The notes: generated by a model from the sequence alone, not told the origin. 45,954 nucleotides of DNA from Chrysosporum bergii ANA360D (GCF_029891735.1 NZ_JANQDH010000047.1:1-45954), one strand, 5' to 3'. Positions 1 through 8,031 are shown, counted from the stretch's first letter. Numbers and translations: made by a program.

Positions 1-309
1 AAAGATGAAATTGAACTAATCCTAACTTGCACTCAGATACAAGAAACATTGAATTTACCTGTGGAAGATGGTTACAACTTTGATGAATGGAATTGGTTAA
101 AACTGTCTGAAAAATTAAGCTATGGGTTAAGAGAGGCTAAATACGAATTGAATTTACATCAAATATGGTTTGAATACTACCATATGAGAATTGATGTTAG
201 AGACATAGCTACACGTTGGTCATTGGAAGTAGATGATTTAAATCACCTACTTAGAGAGGCAACTATCTTACTGCAAGAATATGGGTCACTGAGAGGTAAA
301 GATGTTTAG
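1..309 (+). CDS. Unrecognised small protein, 5' end outside the window
   Basis: The frame is open from base 1 to a TAG at 307-309, giving 102 visible residues. A TTG at 49 could be a start, but the frame reads through it from the window edge, so the gene is most likely truncated by the window. The visible protein is rich in Trp, Tyr, Leu and Glu. Its C-terminal third (DIATRWSLEVDDLNHLLREA) could form a helix-turn-helix-like helical pair, but I recognise no family. Its stop overlaps the start of the next gene by 8 bases, so the two are probably co-translated. Small overlapping genes beside a tRNA 3' end suggest a prophage or other integrated element. That is inference from context only. Confidence 0.5.
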   Translation, partial: KDEIELILTCTQIQETLNLPVEDGYNFDEWNWLKLSEKLSYGLREAKYELNLHQIWFEYYHMRIDVRDIATRWSLEVDDLNHLLREATILLQEYGSLRGKDV

Positions 310-538
310 ACAAACTAAAGACGGTTACAGCTTGATTAACCCTGACTTCCTTAATAGCCTCTCAGAATTTAGCCTTACTAGAGAGGATGGTAAGTATGGG
401 TACTTTCGTAAAGAACTTGGTTACTGGAATTGTAAACGCTGCATAAACGGTAAGACCGTTACCAGTCCTATGACTGCAATACGTTTAACTCATCCAATCA
501 TTACCAAGATGATAGACAGTTTATATTTTATGCCATAA
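302..538 (+). CDS. Unrecognised 78-residue protein
   Basis: An ATG at 302 lies inside the last codons of the previous gene (GATGTTTAG overlap), which is typical of translational coupling. The 78-residue product has no signal peptide or membrane segment. It contains one Cys-x2-Cys pair (NCKRC, about residue 45) that could bind a metal or be chance. I recognise no family. The gene is followed 33 bases later by a strong intrinsic terminator, so this pair is the end of a plus-strand transcription unit that enters from the left of the window. Confidence 0.45.
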   Translation: MFRQTKDGYSLINPDFLNSLSEFSLTREDGKYGYFRKELGYWNCKRCINGKTVTSPMTAIRLTHPIITKMIDSLYFMP

Positions 539-571
539 GTTATGCCATAAAATACATCATAACTTACCTTG

Positions 572-614
572 ATAGCTGTAACCTTTACTGAATAAGGGTT
601 ACAGCTATTTTTTT
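572..614 (+). terminator. Intrinsic terminator after the left-edge gene pair
   Basis: A perfect 12-base inverted repeat, ATAGCTGTAACC with GGTTACAGCTAT (572-583 and 597-608), surrounds a 13-base loop and is followed by a run of seven Ts. This is a textbook rho-independent terminator on the plus strand, correctly placed after the gene ending at 538. Confidence 0.8.
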
Positions 615-698
615 GCGTTGGTCTGTAAACCCTGTAACCCTGATTATTTGGTAGGGACCCTAGGCTATTCTCATCAATTCTCAATAAGAAAATTCTAC

Positions 699-771
699 AA
701 CCCTTACTGTATAAGGCTTATAAGGTTTGACCCTCTCTCTAAATCCCTCTAACTGTTATACAGTAAGGGTT
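699..771. repeat. 16-bp perfect inverted repeat, 41-base spacer
   Basis: AACCCTTACTGTATAA at 699-714 is repeated in inverted orientation at 756-771. The core CCTTACTG-ATAAGG also resembles the loop of the terminator at 581-599 (CCTTTACTGAATAAGG), so the motif occurs about three times in 200 bases. There is no T-run after it. It could be a binding site for an element-encoded protein or a diverged end repeat. The rest of 539-945 is AT-rich, with several CCCTCT and GGGTTA words and no gene. Confidence 0.5.
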
Positions 772-945
772 CTAGCCTCTAATATTATTATCCCATATTT
801 ATATCAACTTGTTATAGTACTTATGTACGTATTACACAAAATTACTTTACGTAGTATGTTGACGTGGGTTAAATATGGGTTAAAGTAGGTTTTATAGAGT
901 TTGGGTTATGCCCTCAAATTCCCTCTAAGTCTAGCCATAAAAAAA

Positions 946-1018
<73 letters not shown>

Positions 1019-1094
1019 AGGGTTTGTTTTTCACCCACAATAACTAAATGTAGCACAAGAAAAATGGTTTGGCAAGGGGTTAAAGAAAAAAAGT

Positions 1095-1964
1095 TTAACC
1101 CCATCTCAACTTCAACTTAACCAACAAAAAAACTGCTACAAAAAATACAAACTGCACCAAGACAATACTAGGACCTGATGGCAGGTTAAAAATACCGGAA
1201 ACCATAATACCAGTAAGGCTGGTGGTAGAACCCAGGATGATGGATAGAAGCAAAAAGCGGCTAAACTGATAACTCATCAGTTTGGCTGTAGAGGCGGGAA
1301 TTACCAAAAAAGCGTTTACTAGCAAAACACCCACAGCTGTAATGGCTATGGCAACAGCCAGAGAAAGTAAAATGACAAAGCCATAGCGATACAATTGAAC
1401 TGGAACTCCTTGGACTTGGGCTACATCCGGGTTAAGGGTCAACAGGATTTGTTGTTGCAGGGTTGAAAATAAAAATATGCTACTGGCTACCAGTAAAACT
1501 GTGGTCAAAATCAAATCTGTAGAATTGATAGCCAGAATGTCCCCAAACAATACTTTCATTAAGTTCCCCCGATAACCCGGAACGAGGGTAGTCAGAATTA
1601 CGCCAATACCTAATGCTCCTGATAGCACTATACTGAGAATGCTGTCACTGGCTAAATCAGTTTTGTCGATGAGGTAGAGAACAACCAGTCCAAAAACCAG
1701 GCTAAAAGGCAACAGCATCCAAGTGGGATTTAATTGTAGTAATACACCCAAGACCACCCCAATTAATGCTGCATGACCAACAGCATGGCTAAAAAATGAC
1801 AACTGGCGTAATGTAGCAAAACTACCAAGTAACCCGCCTAGTATTCCCATTAACACAGCACCCACCAGGGCACGCTGCATAAAGGGAAATTGTAACAAAT
1901 TGACAAATTCCAAACTGGTGGCGATCGCCAGCAAGTTGTTCTGGTAAATTAAGCATAAATACAT
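1095..1964 (-). CDS. ABC-3 family metal (Zn/Mn) transporter permease, ZnuB-like
   Basis: This is the membrane subunit of a metal-ion ABC importer. The roughly 270-residue core is almost entirely hydrophobic with about eight membrane spans. It carries the family's early motif (FMQRALVGAVLMGILGGLLG) followed by the conserved SHAVGHAALIG stretch, and a late LLVNAFLVIPASTA segment. The ATG at 1964 gives an odd 17-residue extension, and a TTG at 1913 would match the usual ZnuB N-terminus; neither has a good ribosome binding site. Divergence from an SmtB-type regulator at 2096 suggests zinc-linked control. The ATPase and substrate-binding partners are not in the window, so it is an orphan here. The exact metal is inferred. 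Confidence 0.85.
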   Translation of the reverse strand: MYLCLIYQNNLLAIATSLEFVNLLQFPFMQRALVGAVLMGILGGLLGSFATLRQLSFFSHAVGHAALIGVVLGVLLQLNPTWMLLPFSLVFGLVVLYLIDKTDLASDSILSIVLSGALGIGVILTTLVPGYRGNLMKVLFGDILAINSTDLILTTVLLVASSIFLFSTLQQQILLTLNPDVAQVQGVPVQLYRYGFVILLSLAVAIAITAVGVLLVNAFLVIPASTAKLMSYQFSRFLLLSIILGSTTSLTGIMVSGIFNLPSGPSIVLVQFVFFVAVFLLVKLKLRWG

Positions 1965-2095
1965 AATTACAATAATCTTTTAGGGAACGGAGGATATAGA
2001 CTATCATAGATATAGGATTTTATAGACACATGAGATACAAACACTAAGTATAAATCTTGTAGTGCTGGCATCTTCCCTAGGGATATACAAATTAA

Positions 2096-2446
2096 ATGGG
2101 TAACAGCTTATATATTGTGCAACATTTAGCAAATCAAACTCTCAGCACCGAAAAAGCTCAACGAATGGCAGAATTTTTCAGCTTCTTGGGAGATCCTAAT
2201 CGCTTGCGAATTCTTTCTTTTTTAGCTAACCAAGAACTATGCGTTAGTGATTTAGCAGCATTATTAAACATGAGTGAATCTGCTGTTTCACATCAGCTGC
2301 GAAACTTACGAGTAATGCGGTTAGTGGGCTACCGTAGGCAAGGACGTAATATATTTTATCATCTCCACGATAATCATATTTTCCATCTTTATCAGGCTGT
2401 TGCCGAACATCTAGATGAACCGGAGTCTAGTTCTTCCTTAACATAA
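2096..2446 (+). CDS. ArsR/SmtB-family zinc-responsive transcriptional repressor
   Basis: The protein has 116 residues with a winged helix-turn-helix. [13 protein letters not shown] is the family signature, and the recognition helix lies in [13 protein letters not shown]. The C-terminal helix carries the exact alpha-5 metal-site pattern D-x-H-x10-H-x2-E at D92, H94, H105 and E108, which binds Zn in SmtB and its relatives. ELCVSDL retains the Cys seen in SmtB. It is therefore expected to be a dimeric repressor released from DNA by zinc. It is divergent from the metal permease with a 131-base gap that should hold the operator, although I could not see the classical 12-2-12 TGAACA-type palindrome there. 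Its 3' end converges on the cpc operon. Confidence 0.88.
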   Translation: MGNSLYIVQHLANQTLSTEKAQRMAEFFSFLGDPNRLRILSFLANQELCVSDLAALLNMSESAVSHQLRNLRVMRLVGYRRQGRNIFYHLHDNHIFHLYQAVAEHLDEPESSSSLT

Positions 2447-2536
2447 CGCCAAGGTAACATCAACGCTGCAAACCCTTGGTCACATCAACGGACAAACTAG
2501 ACCCCGTGTGAATTTTCAACAGTTAGATTTTAAATT

Positions 2537-3304
2537 CTAACGTTTGCTACTACCACGGTAAGGAACTGCATTAAGATAATCAATATCAAATGCAGAAATC
2601 TTCTGGGCATAGTTGCCTTTGCCACTAACTGCTGCTGCCATGTCAGCATATTTGCGGGGGTCGCCTTCCCGTAGGCGTTTTTCCTGAAATTTGCGGGTGT
2701 AGAATTTCTCCAGAATAAACCGCCAATCGGTTGTTACTGTGCCGACTTTTTCTTGGAAGTCTTCACCGTAACGAGGTGTTACCAGGTTGTGGGGACGACC
2801 TTCCATGCGTTTGCGCTGGTAGGGTACGATATTATCGCCGAAGTTTTGGCTGTATTCTTCACTGTCTACTAAAGCATCAACAAAGCCGCCAAAACCTTTG
2901 GTAGCAATCACAATTGACCAAGCAATTTGTTCTTCTTTGTTGTAAGACCCACGGCCTAGTATGCGCTTGAGGGTGATATCTACTAAACGGTAGTTGTTGT
3001 TGGCTGAGACAACTAAACGATAGAAGGCTTCGGATTTGGCTAACCCCCTGATGAAGTCGCGCACAGATAGTGAGCCGATTTTGAGTTGAGATTCCAAGGC
3101 TTTTTGGCGGTTGAACTTGAGAATTTCATGTTCACTGAAAATTTGCCGATAGGCTGCCCAAATAATATTCTGGATATCAGTGTAAGAACTGACATCTTCA
3201 ATACGGTAGATGTATGGTGTGTCTTCGTTTTGGTCAGCTATACCAAAGCTACTGACCCGGTGATTTTGAGTGGTGGGTTTGTATTGAAGTAATGGCAGAG
3301 ACAT
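2537..3304 (-). CDS. cpcG4: Phycobilisome rod-core linker CpcG4-type
   Basis: This linker joins a phycocyanin rod to the allophycocyanin core. The 255-residue protein has the N-terminal [16 protein letters not shown] and a PF00427 linker domain (about residues 30-185: [68 protein letters not shown]). A short tail ends in [12 protein letters not shown]. That tail and the length match the CpcG4 type of Anabaena rather than CpcG1, from memory of those proteins. A ribosome binding site (AGAGGAAG) precedes the ATG. It is the last gene of the cpc operon, 148 bases after the CpcG-tail ORF. Confidence 0.9.
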   Translation of the reverse strand: MSLPLLQYKPTTQNHRVSSFGIADQNEDTPYIYRIEDVSSYTDIQNIIWAAYRQIFSEHEILKFNRQKALESQLKIGSLSVRDFIRGLAKSEAFYRLVVSANNNYRLVDITLKRILGRGSYNKEEQIAWSIVIATKGFGGFVDALVDSEEYSQNFGDNIVPYQRKRMEGRPHNLVTPRYGEDFQEKVGTVTTDWRFILEKFYTRKFQEKRLREGDPRKYADMAAAVSGKGNYAQKISAFDIDYLNAVPYRGSSKR

Positions 3305-3364
3305 ACTGCTTTCTTCCTCTGATCAATAATTAAAGAACAATTAAACAAAAAGTAGCTGCAAAAC

Positions 3365-3393
3365 TGAAGGAGGTTTTAATCCTGACACCTTCA
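3365..3393 (-). terminator. Hairpin between the CpcG tail ORF and cpcG4
   Basis: TGAAGG and CCTTCA arms (3365-3370, 3388-3393), with an inner AGG/CCT extension across a bulge, form a hairpin on the operon transcript. It is followed by GTTTTGC, so any termination would be weak. It may be an attenuator or RNA-processing hairpin before the final linker gene. Confidence 0.35.
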
Positions 3394-3452
3394 CTTGTGC
3401 TTTATTTATTCTCTCGCATTATGTTAATGACAAGAGCTAATTCCTCAGCAAT

Positions 3453-3635
3453 TTACCGCAGGGGGAAATTGGCACTAGAATTGATGGACACAGGAACACC
3501 TAGGGGGTTAGTATCTCTTGTCATATCGGGAATTTGAATGTTTGCCAGGTTAACTGGTGTAAATTTCAAGGTGTTGATTTGGATGGAATTAGCTAATTCC
3601 ATGAAGTTATTGATGTCTCCTGGTTTATAAGCCAT
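3453..3635 (-). pseudogene. Free-standing CpcG C-terminal tail; linker domain missing
   Basis: The 60-residue ORF aligns with the C-terminal tail of rod-core linkers and has none of the PF00427 linker domain. NNFMELANSI and ANIQIPDMTRD match NFIEMAGTMI and KDMQIPDTSRE of the neighbouring CpcG1. The end VPVSINSSANFPLR resembles the tail I remember for CpcG2/G3-type linkers of Anabaena. The start reads MAYKP: YKP also occurs at the start of CpcG proteins (LLQYKP in cpcG4 here). An in-frame internal deletion that kept the first codons and the tail would explain this. It begins 26 bases after the cpcG1 stop and no ribosome binding site is visible. It is either a remnant or a tail peptide that is still made. 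The relationship is clear; current function is unknown. Confidence 0.75.
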
Positions 3636-3661
3636 TTTTTTTAGTATTGGTGAGTTTGGTT

Positions 3662-4501
3662 TTAATTGGTGGGGTTTTTGGGAATGTAACGATAAGGAAG
3701 GGAAACAGCTACAGGTTTCATGGTGGGTTGTGCTGTGGCCACTTCCCTGGAAGTGTCGGGAATTTGCATATCTTTGATTTGAGAGGTAACTGTGGCTACT
3801 GTCCGTTGGTAGTTACGCTCATTGGTGATCATTGTTCCAGCCATTTCTATAAAGTTGGCAGGAATTACTCGACGAATTTCTTGTTTACTAGCCACTCCTG
3901 TGGTGCGGGCGGTGTAGGAGGAAGGTCCACCGATGGATTCTAACATCATGCGATCGCGCCAGTAGGAACTGTAACGAGGATTAACTAAGTTAAAGGGTCT
4001 GTCTTTGTAGCGCCGGCGTTGGAAAGGTACGATGTCATCGCCAAAGTTTTGAAAATATTCATCACTGTCTAACAGGGTATCAATGAAACCGTGTAACCCT
4101 TTAGTACCAATGACAATGGACCAAGCAATTTCTTCTTGTTTGTTGTAGGCTGCGCGTCCCAAAAACCGCTTTAAAGTGATGTCTACTAAGCGATAGTTGG
4201 TGTTAATCTCTGCTACTTGTGTCCGGTAAACTTCTGATTTACCCAAGCCCCGGATCAAGTCCCGGACGTTAATAGCCCGATTTCGTAATTGAGATTCTAG
4301 AAATTTTTGGCGATTACTTTCAATGATCAGGTGTTCGCTGAAGATTTGCCGATATGCTGCCCAAATAATGGCATCAATATCTGTAGCTGAGGTAGCATCC
4401 GCTAACCGATAGACTGTTGGTGTGTCTTCGTTGGGGACTTCATAGCCTTCTACACGCTGGTTTTGGCTAGTGAGTGGATAATTGAGCAATGGTATTGACA
4501 T
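3662..4501 (-). CDS. cpcG1: Phycobilisome rod-core linker CpcG1
   Basis: The 279-residue protein has the CpcG N-terminus (SIPLLNYPLTSQNQRVEGYE) and the PF00427 linker domain at about residues 30-185 ([68 protein letters not shown]). A long tail with NFIEMAGTMITNERNYQ ends in LPYRYIPKNPTN. The length equals that remembered for CpcG1 of Anabaena. In that system it attaches peripheral rods to the phycobilisome core on the cytoplasmic face of the thylakoid. An AAGGAAA ribosome binding site lies upstream. It follows cpcF by 40 bases and was identified by order and sequence. Confidence 0.92.
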   Translation of the reverse strand: MSIPLLNYPLTSQNQRVEGYEVPNEDTPTVYRLADATSATDIDAIIWAAYRQIFSEHLIIESNRQKFLESQLRNRAINVRDLIRGLGKSEVYRTQVAEINTNYRLVDITLKRFLGRAAYNKQEEIAWSIVIGTKGLHGFIDTLLDSDEYFQNFGDDIVPFQRRRYKDRPFNLVNPRYSSYWRDRMMLESIGGPSSYTARTTGVASKQEIRRVIPANFIEMAGTMITNERNYQRTVATVTSQIKDMQIPDTSREVATAQPTMKPVAVSLPYRYIPKNPTN

Positions 4502-4541
4502 ATTTACTTTTTCCTTGTTTTATGATATCTAATGTCGTGAT

Positions 4542-5138
4542 TTACATAGCCATCTGTACACGAGCGCGAATTGCCATTTCTTGATCAGTGGCTAACATCT
4601 GATTGAGTCTAGCCTGGATGGGGATCTGCAATTCAGGTATTTGAGCCAAAGCTTGTAAACCGACAACAGCAGCATAACGGATTGACCATTCTGGGTCTTG
4701 GGAAGTTAACAGCAAGGTTTCTAAGGCTTTGGTCAGCGCTGTTTCCCGGTGGGGAGAGTTGAGTTTATGCCAGTGTAAAGTTCCCAATCCCTTAGCAGCA
4801 GCCCTGCGGACACTAGGAGCAAAGTCTGTGGCTGCTGCGGTGATTAAAACTTCTAGGGCGCGAGGATCAGCGATCGCTGCTAGGGTGCGAATAGAATAAG
4901 CCCGTGCGCCATAGTTATAATCATCAATTTGGGATAGCAATTGTGGAACTGCCACTTCCCCCATTGCTGTTAATGCCCCCACTGCCACTGTTGCCGCAGC
5001 GGGGTTATTATACCCAAACACTGCTATTAGTGTGGGAATAGCTGCCACATCTTGGGCTGCTGCCAAGTTTTTGACTGCCACCACCATTTTTTCTGGTGTA
5101 TCTGCCAGGGCGACGGCGCGAATTAGTTCATCAGTCAT
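4542..5138 (-). CDS. cpcF: Phycocyanobilin lyase subunit CpcF
   Basis: The 198-residue protein is built of helical HEAT/PBS-lyase repeats (for example VAAIPTLIAVFGYNNPAAATVAVGAL and DPRALEVLITAAATDFAPSVRRAAAKGLG). CpcF and CpcE form the heterodimeric lyase that attaches phycocyanobilin to Cys84 of CpcA. It normally sits directly after cpcE, but here 138 bases separate them and these contain a repeat with a perfect 17-bp hairpin. There is no clear ribosome binding site before the ATG at 5138, so translation may depend on coupling or on leader structure. Length and order agree with the Anabaena operon. Confidence 0.92.
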   Translation of the reverse strand: MTDELIRAVALADTPEKMVVAVKNLAAAQDVAAIPTLIAVFGYNNPAAATVAVGALTAMGEVAVPQLLSQIDDYNYGARAYSIRTLAAIADPRALEVLITAAATDFAPSVRRAAAKGLGTLHWHKLNSPHRETALTKALETLLLTSQDPEWSIRYAAVVGLQALAQIPELQIPIQARLNQMLATDQEMAIRARVQMAM

Positions 5139-5162
5139 GAGTCAGGGGTTGCTAATTAATCA

Positions 5163-5272
5163 TTGACTTCTCATCAGTTTAGAATCCCAGGGGATTCTAA
5201 ACTGATGTTGCTAGGCGGTCATCAGACACGCTACGCAAGGTTTACGACATGATTTAATAAGTCATACAACTG
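5163..5272. repeat. Dispersed-repeat copy with 17-bp hairpin inside the cpc operon
   Basis: The cpcE-cpcF gap holds a perfect inverted repeat (5172-5188 and 5191-5207, loop AG) built on GGGATTCTAAACTGATG. About 65 bases from 5188 (CAGGGGATTCTAAACTGATG onward, including GTCATCAGACACGCTACGCA) closely match 38231-38299 in the same orientation with few differences. The left edge TTGACTTCTC (5163-5172) resembles the TTGACA-CTCCC end of the other copy; a right end like that copy's is not visible. It is probably a diverged or truncated MITE-like copy. In the transcript it makes a strong hairpin about 35 bases before cpcF. Confidence 0.75.
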
Positions 5273-5276
5273 ATGA

Positions 5277-6107
5277 CTACAAAAGTGAATCCATTAAGTT
5301 CATCACCTGGATGGCATGATCAGTAAGGAATGGGGCTTCTAAGTCTTGGGTCAGTTGATGCTCAAGCAATCCTTTCAACGCCATGAGCTTAAAGCTATTT
5401 TCTGCCTTGGTGTTGGCGATGGCTTCTGCTGCTGCCATGTAACCAATAGCACCTAAGTCTGCTAATACCAGGCGGCGCAATTTCAGGTCATTACTAAACA
5501 ACATAGCCACTAACTTATCCCCATAAACCGGGTCTTGTGTTAGTTGGTACATTGCTCTAGCTGCCGCACATTGTACCGCGGGGAGGTCATGCTCTAAAAA
5601 CGGTGAAATTAAAAAAATAGCCTCAGTTGCACCAATAGCTCCCAAGGCTTCTATTACCGCTTCATAGGGCTGGCTCAGATGAGGCCGGCCTGGTACTTGC
5701 ACAGCCTCGCACACTCCTCCATCTAGCATTTCCATCAGTGCTGGCGTAGCAGTTTTATCTTTTAGCTTTTGCAAAGATTGGGCTGCTGCTTCCCTTACGT
5801 AATAATCTGGGCATTCCAAGCACTTAATTAAGCCTGGTATAGCTTTGCTATCACCTATTTTACCCAATGCTCTGGCTGCATTGCGCCGCAGTGGATAACC
5901 TCCCATTTCTGTTCTGTCGGCTTCATCCTCTAACGCTGCAATTAAGCCATTAACCACATCTGGGTGGCTAACCTTAAATTTGCCTAGCCACCAGGCTGCG
6001 TAATAGCGGAGACTTAAATCGGGTGATTGCAGGTTAGCCAGTGCTTGCTCTGGTGTTAACTGAGGCGCGTTTTCTGCTGAATATTCTTCCGCAGTGGGTT
6101 CTTTCAT
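5277..6107 (-). CDS. cpcE: Phycocyanobilin lyase subunit CpcE
   Basis: The 276-residue HEAT-repeat protein has a typical CpcE N-terminal region (LTPEQALANLQSPDLSLRYYAAWWLGKF) and repeated units such as NAARALGKIGDSKAIPGLIKCL and YVREAAAQSLQKLKDKTATPALMEML. With CpcF it catalyses bilin attachment to the alpha subunit of phycocyanin. The length matches the family in Anabaena, so the repeat beyond its stop has not shortened it. Only 10 bases separate it from the cpcD stop and no ribosome binding site is visible, so it is probably translated by coupling. Confidence 0.93.
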   Translation of the reverse strand: MKEPTAEEYSAENAPQLTPEQALANLQSPDLSLRYYAAWWLGKFKVSHPDVVNGLIAALEDEADRTEMGGYPLRRNAARALGKIGDSKAIPGLIKCLECPDYYVREAAAQSLQKLKDKTATPALMEMLDGGVCEAVQVPGRPHLSQPYEAVIEALGAIGATEAIFLISPFLEHDLPAVQCAAARAMYQLTQDPVYGDKLVAMLFSNDLKLRRLVLADLGAIGYMAAAEAIANTKAENSFKLMALKGLLEHQLTQDLEAPFLTDHAIQVMNLMDSLL

Positions 6108-6117
6108 TGCCAGGAAA

Positions 6118-6360
6118 TTAGTTTTGTTCTGCGCTCAATGGGGAAATATTAACGATTTTGCCGCCTAAGCGGTTAATCCGTTGCATTTCTTCGTTCATCC
6201 GACTGTATGGCACTGTGAGAAATACAGTGCCACTACGACGAATATCGAATTTATTTTTGTCGGTTTCTGCGCTTTGGCGCAAACCTACGACTTCAAAACG
6301 AAATACCCGGCTTGCAGATGAAGAAACGCTACTAGCCCCAAGTGTGGTTTGACCGAACAT
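6118..6360 (-). CDS. cpcD: Small rod-capping linker CpcD
   Basis: The 80-residue protein is a single CpcD domain. It has RVFRFEVVGLRQ near residue 18, FLTVPYSRMNEEMQRINRL, and the ending GGKIVNISPLSAEQN. The same motifs recur in the C-terminal domain of CpcC next to it. It caps the core-distal end of phycocyanin rods and sets their length. It lies 33 bases after cpcC and 10 bases before cpcE. Confidence 0.95.
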   Translation of the reverse strand: MFGQTTLGASSVSSSASRVFRFEVVGLRQSAETDKNKFDIRRSGTVFLTVPYSRMNEEMQRINRLGGKIVNISPLSAEQN

Positions 6361-6393
6361 TACTTTTACATCTCCTGTGTGGTTAATGCCAGC

Positions 6394-7254
6394 TTAAGCT
6401 GACGTGATGCTGACGATTTTGCCGCCTTGTCGATGAATTTGTTGGATTTTGTCAGAAAGCCGCTCGTAAGGTACGATTATTGCTGTAGTGCTGCGTCTAA
6501 CACTAGGATAGCCACTACCACGGATGGCTGTTACTTCCAGTCGGTAGACGCGATCGCTGACTCCTACAGCATTACCTAACTTCTTCTTGGGAGCTATATC
6601 TGCCGCAGCACGGAAATTCCAGTTATCATTGCTGCCAGATGGGCCGACAATTGAAGAAGCTTTGTTACTAGCTAAATCTTGGGCTAAACGGGATTTAGCA
6701 CCTTCTATCTGGGCGCGATCGCTATTAGCATAACCCCGATACAACCGGAACATACGGGTAAAGCCTACTGTCTTTTGTCCTGGTTGGCTGGCAAAACCAC
6801 GGTAATATGGAACAATATTCTCACCGAAGTTATTTTGGTACTCCAGAGAATCAACGTAGGAATCTATTTCCGCATCGTATCCTTTGTTTTGATACAAATC
6901 TAAGTGGTACACCACTTCTGATTCATCATAGGGAGCGCGACCCAAAAGATGCTTGTAGTTCAGTTCAATGAACCTGGTTTGGAAATTGGAATAAAAAAAC
7001 TTGGTTTTGTATAGTTCTGATTTAACAACGCTACGGACAAACTCCCGCACTGTTAAGTTACCATCCCGCAGGAGTGATTCAGCGCTGACTAGTCGTTCCG
7101 ATGCCATCAAATAGTCATTACCCAAAACTTGCCGATAAACGGCGCGGATAACCACTTCTACCTCTTCTTTGCTGGCTTTGGGGCGCAGTTCAATTGGACG
7201 TGCATCGCTAAAAGGCTCTGTTCCTAGCCTGGATGCTGCTGCTGTAATTGCCAT
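6394..7254 (-). CDS. cpcC: Phycocyanin-associated rod linker CpcC
   Basis: The 286-residue rod linker joins phycocyanin hexamers. The PF00427 domain is at about residues 25-165 ([65 protein letters not shown]). A CpcD-type domain follows at about 230-286 ([33 protein letters not shown]). This two-domain layout and the length are standard. It is separated from cpcA by 184 bases with a long hairpin that should reduce read-through relative to cpcBA. Confidence 0.95.
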
Positions 7255-7347
7255 TGTGCCTCACCTATTGATTTGCATTGCGGCTATTTTTACCGAGTGC
7301 CAACTTTACTAAAGCTTTGATGTTTTATTTTTCTGCTTCCTAAAACT

Positions 7348-7431
7348 TTGCCCGGAGGGAGATGCAACTACTAGGTGAGCTAGAGCATAGCTGACTAACT
7401 TCATCCAGCACTTACATCCCTTTCCGGGCAA
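7348..7431 (-). terminator. Long hairpin between cpcA and cpcC (partial terminator or processing site)
   Basis: TTGCCCGG (7348-7355) pairs with CCGGGCAA (7424-7431), and imperfect pairing continues inward (GGGAGATG against CATCCCT). A small inner AGCTA/TAGCT stem-loop lies around 7379-7393. The fold begins 8 bases after the cpcA stop. A hairpin here fits the family pattern in which the cpcBA message is far more abundant than the longer operon transcript. The effect is inferred. Confidence 0.6.
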
Positions 7432-7438
7432 TACACTA

Positions 7439-7930
7439 TTAGCTCAGAGCGTTGATAGCGTAGTCAAAGTAGGTATTAGCTTCGTTAGCAGCTTGTCCAC
7501 TCAATCCGTGATTGGCTTTCATGTACTTGATAGCTTCAACGTACCAGCTAGGAGACAAATCAAAAGAGTTGTTAATTTCAGCCAAGCCGGCAATCAAAAA
7601 TTCATCCAAAGGACCAGTACCACCAGCAACTAAGCTGTAAGTAACAATGCGGAGGTAGTGACCAACATCACGAGCGCACTTAGCTTTACCACGGCTATCA
7701 GAAGCAAACTGAGGTCCTGGTGTTTGGGTAGTGTAAGGGAATTTTTGATATACAGCCTCAGTTGCACCATCAATTAAGCGCTGGGCGTTAGCAGTCAAAG
7801 CACGAGCAGCTTCCATGCTAGCCATAGCACGTACATAACGACCGTTGACTGCTTGCAGTTCGGTGTTGCTTAAGAAACGTCCTTGGGTGTCAGCAGATGC
7901 AATCGCTTCGGTAATTGGTGTTTTAACCAT
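7439..7930 (-). CDS. cpcA: C-phycocyanin alpha subunit
   Basis: The 163-residue globin-like phycobiliprotein starts [20 protein letters not shown]. It has the chromophore-binding Cys in [14 protein letters not shown] (residue 85 counting Met; Cys84 in family numbering) and ends in [12 protein letters not shown]. It binds one phycocyanobilin, attached by CpcE/CpcF, and assembles with CpcB into trimers and hexamers of the rods. An AAGGAGA ribosome binding site precedes the ATG. The single Cys and the CPC-like sequence argue against phycoerythrocyanin alpha. Confidence 0.98.
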   Translation of the reverse strand: MVKTPITEAIASADTQGRFLSNTELQAVNGRYVRAMASMEAARALTANAQRLIDGATEAVYQKFPYTTQTPGPQFASDSRGKAKCARDVGHYLRIVTYSLVAGGTGPLDEFLIAGLAEINNSFDLSPSWYVEAIKYMKANHGLSGQAANEANTYFDYAINALS

Positions 7931-8031
7931 CTTCTCAAATCTCCTTGATATTTCGTAAATTTTTGGTCTAATTACCTAAATATTTAGGCGCTATGTAGGC
8001 ACTATTTAGGCACTGGAATTAATCAGTTATA

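Noticed and set aside
1965-2095. Search for an SmtB/Zur-type operator between the permease and the regulator
   Set aside because: Only loose AT-rich words (TATAG/CTATC) are present; nothing matches the TGAACA-type 12-2-12 repeat or a clear Zur palindrome well enough to call.
3647-3943. 98-codon plus-strand ORF opposite the 3' part of cpcG1
   Set aside because: It is antisense to a conserved linker gene, and the product is Gly/Cys/His-rich without family character.
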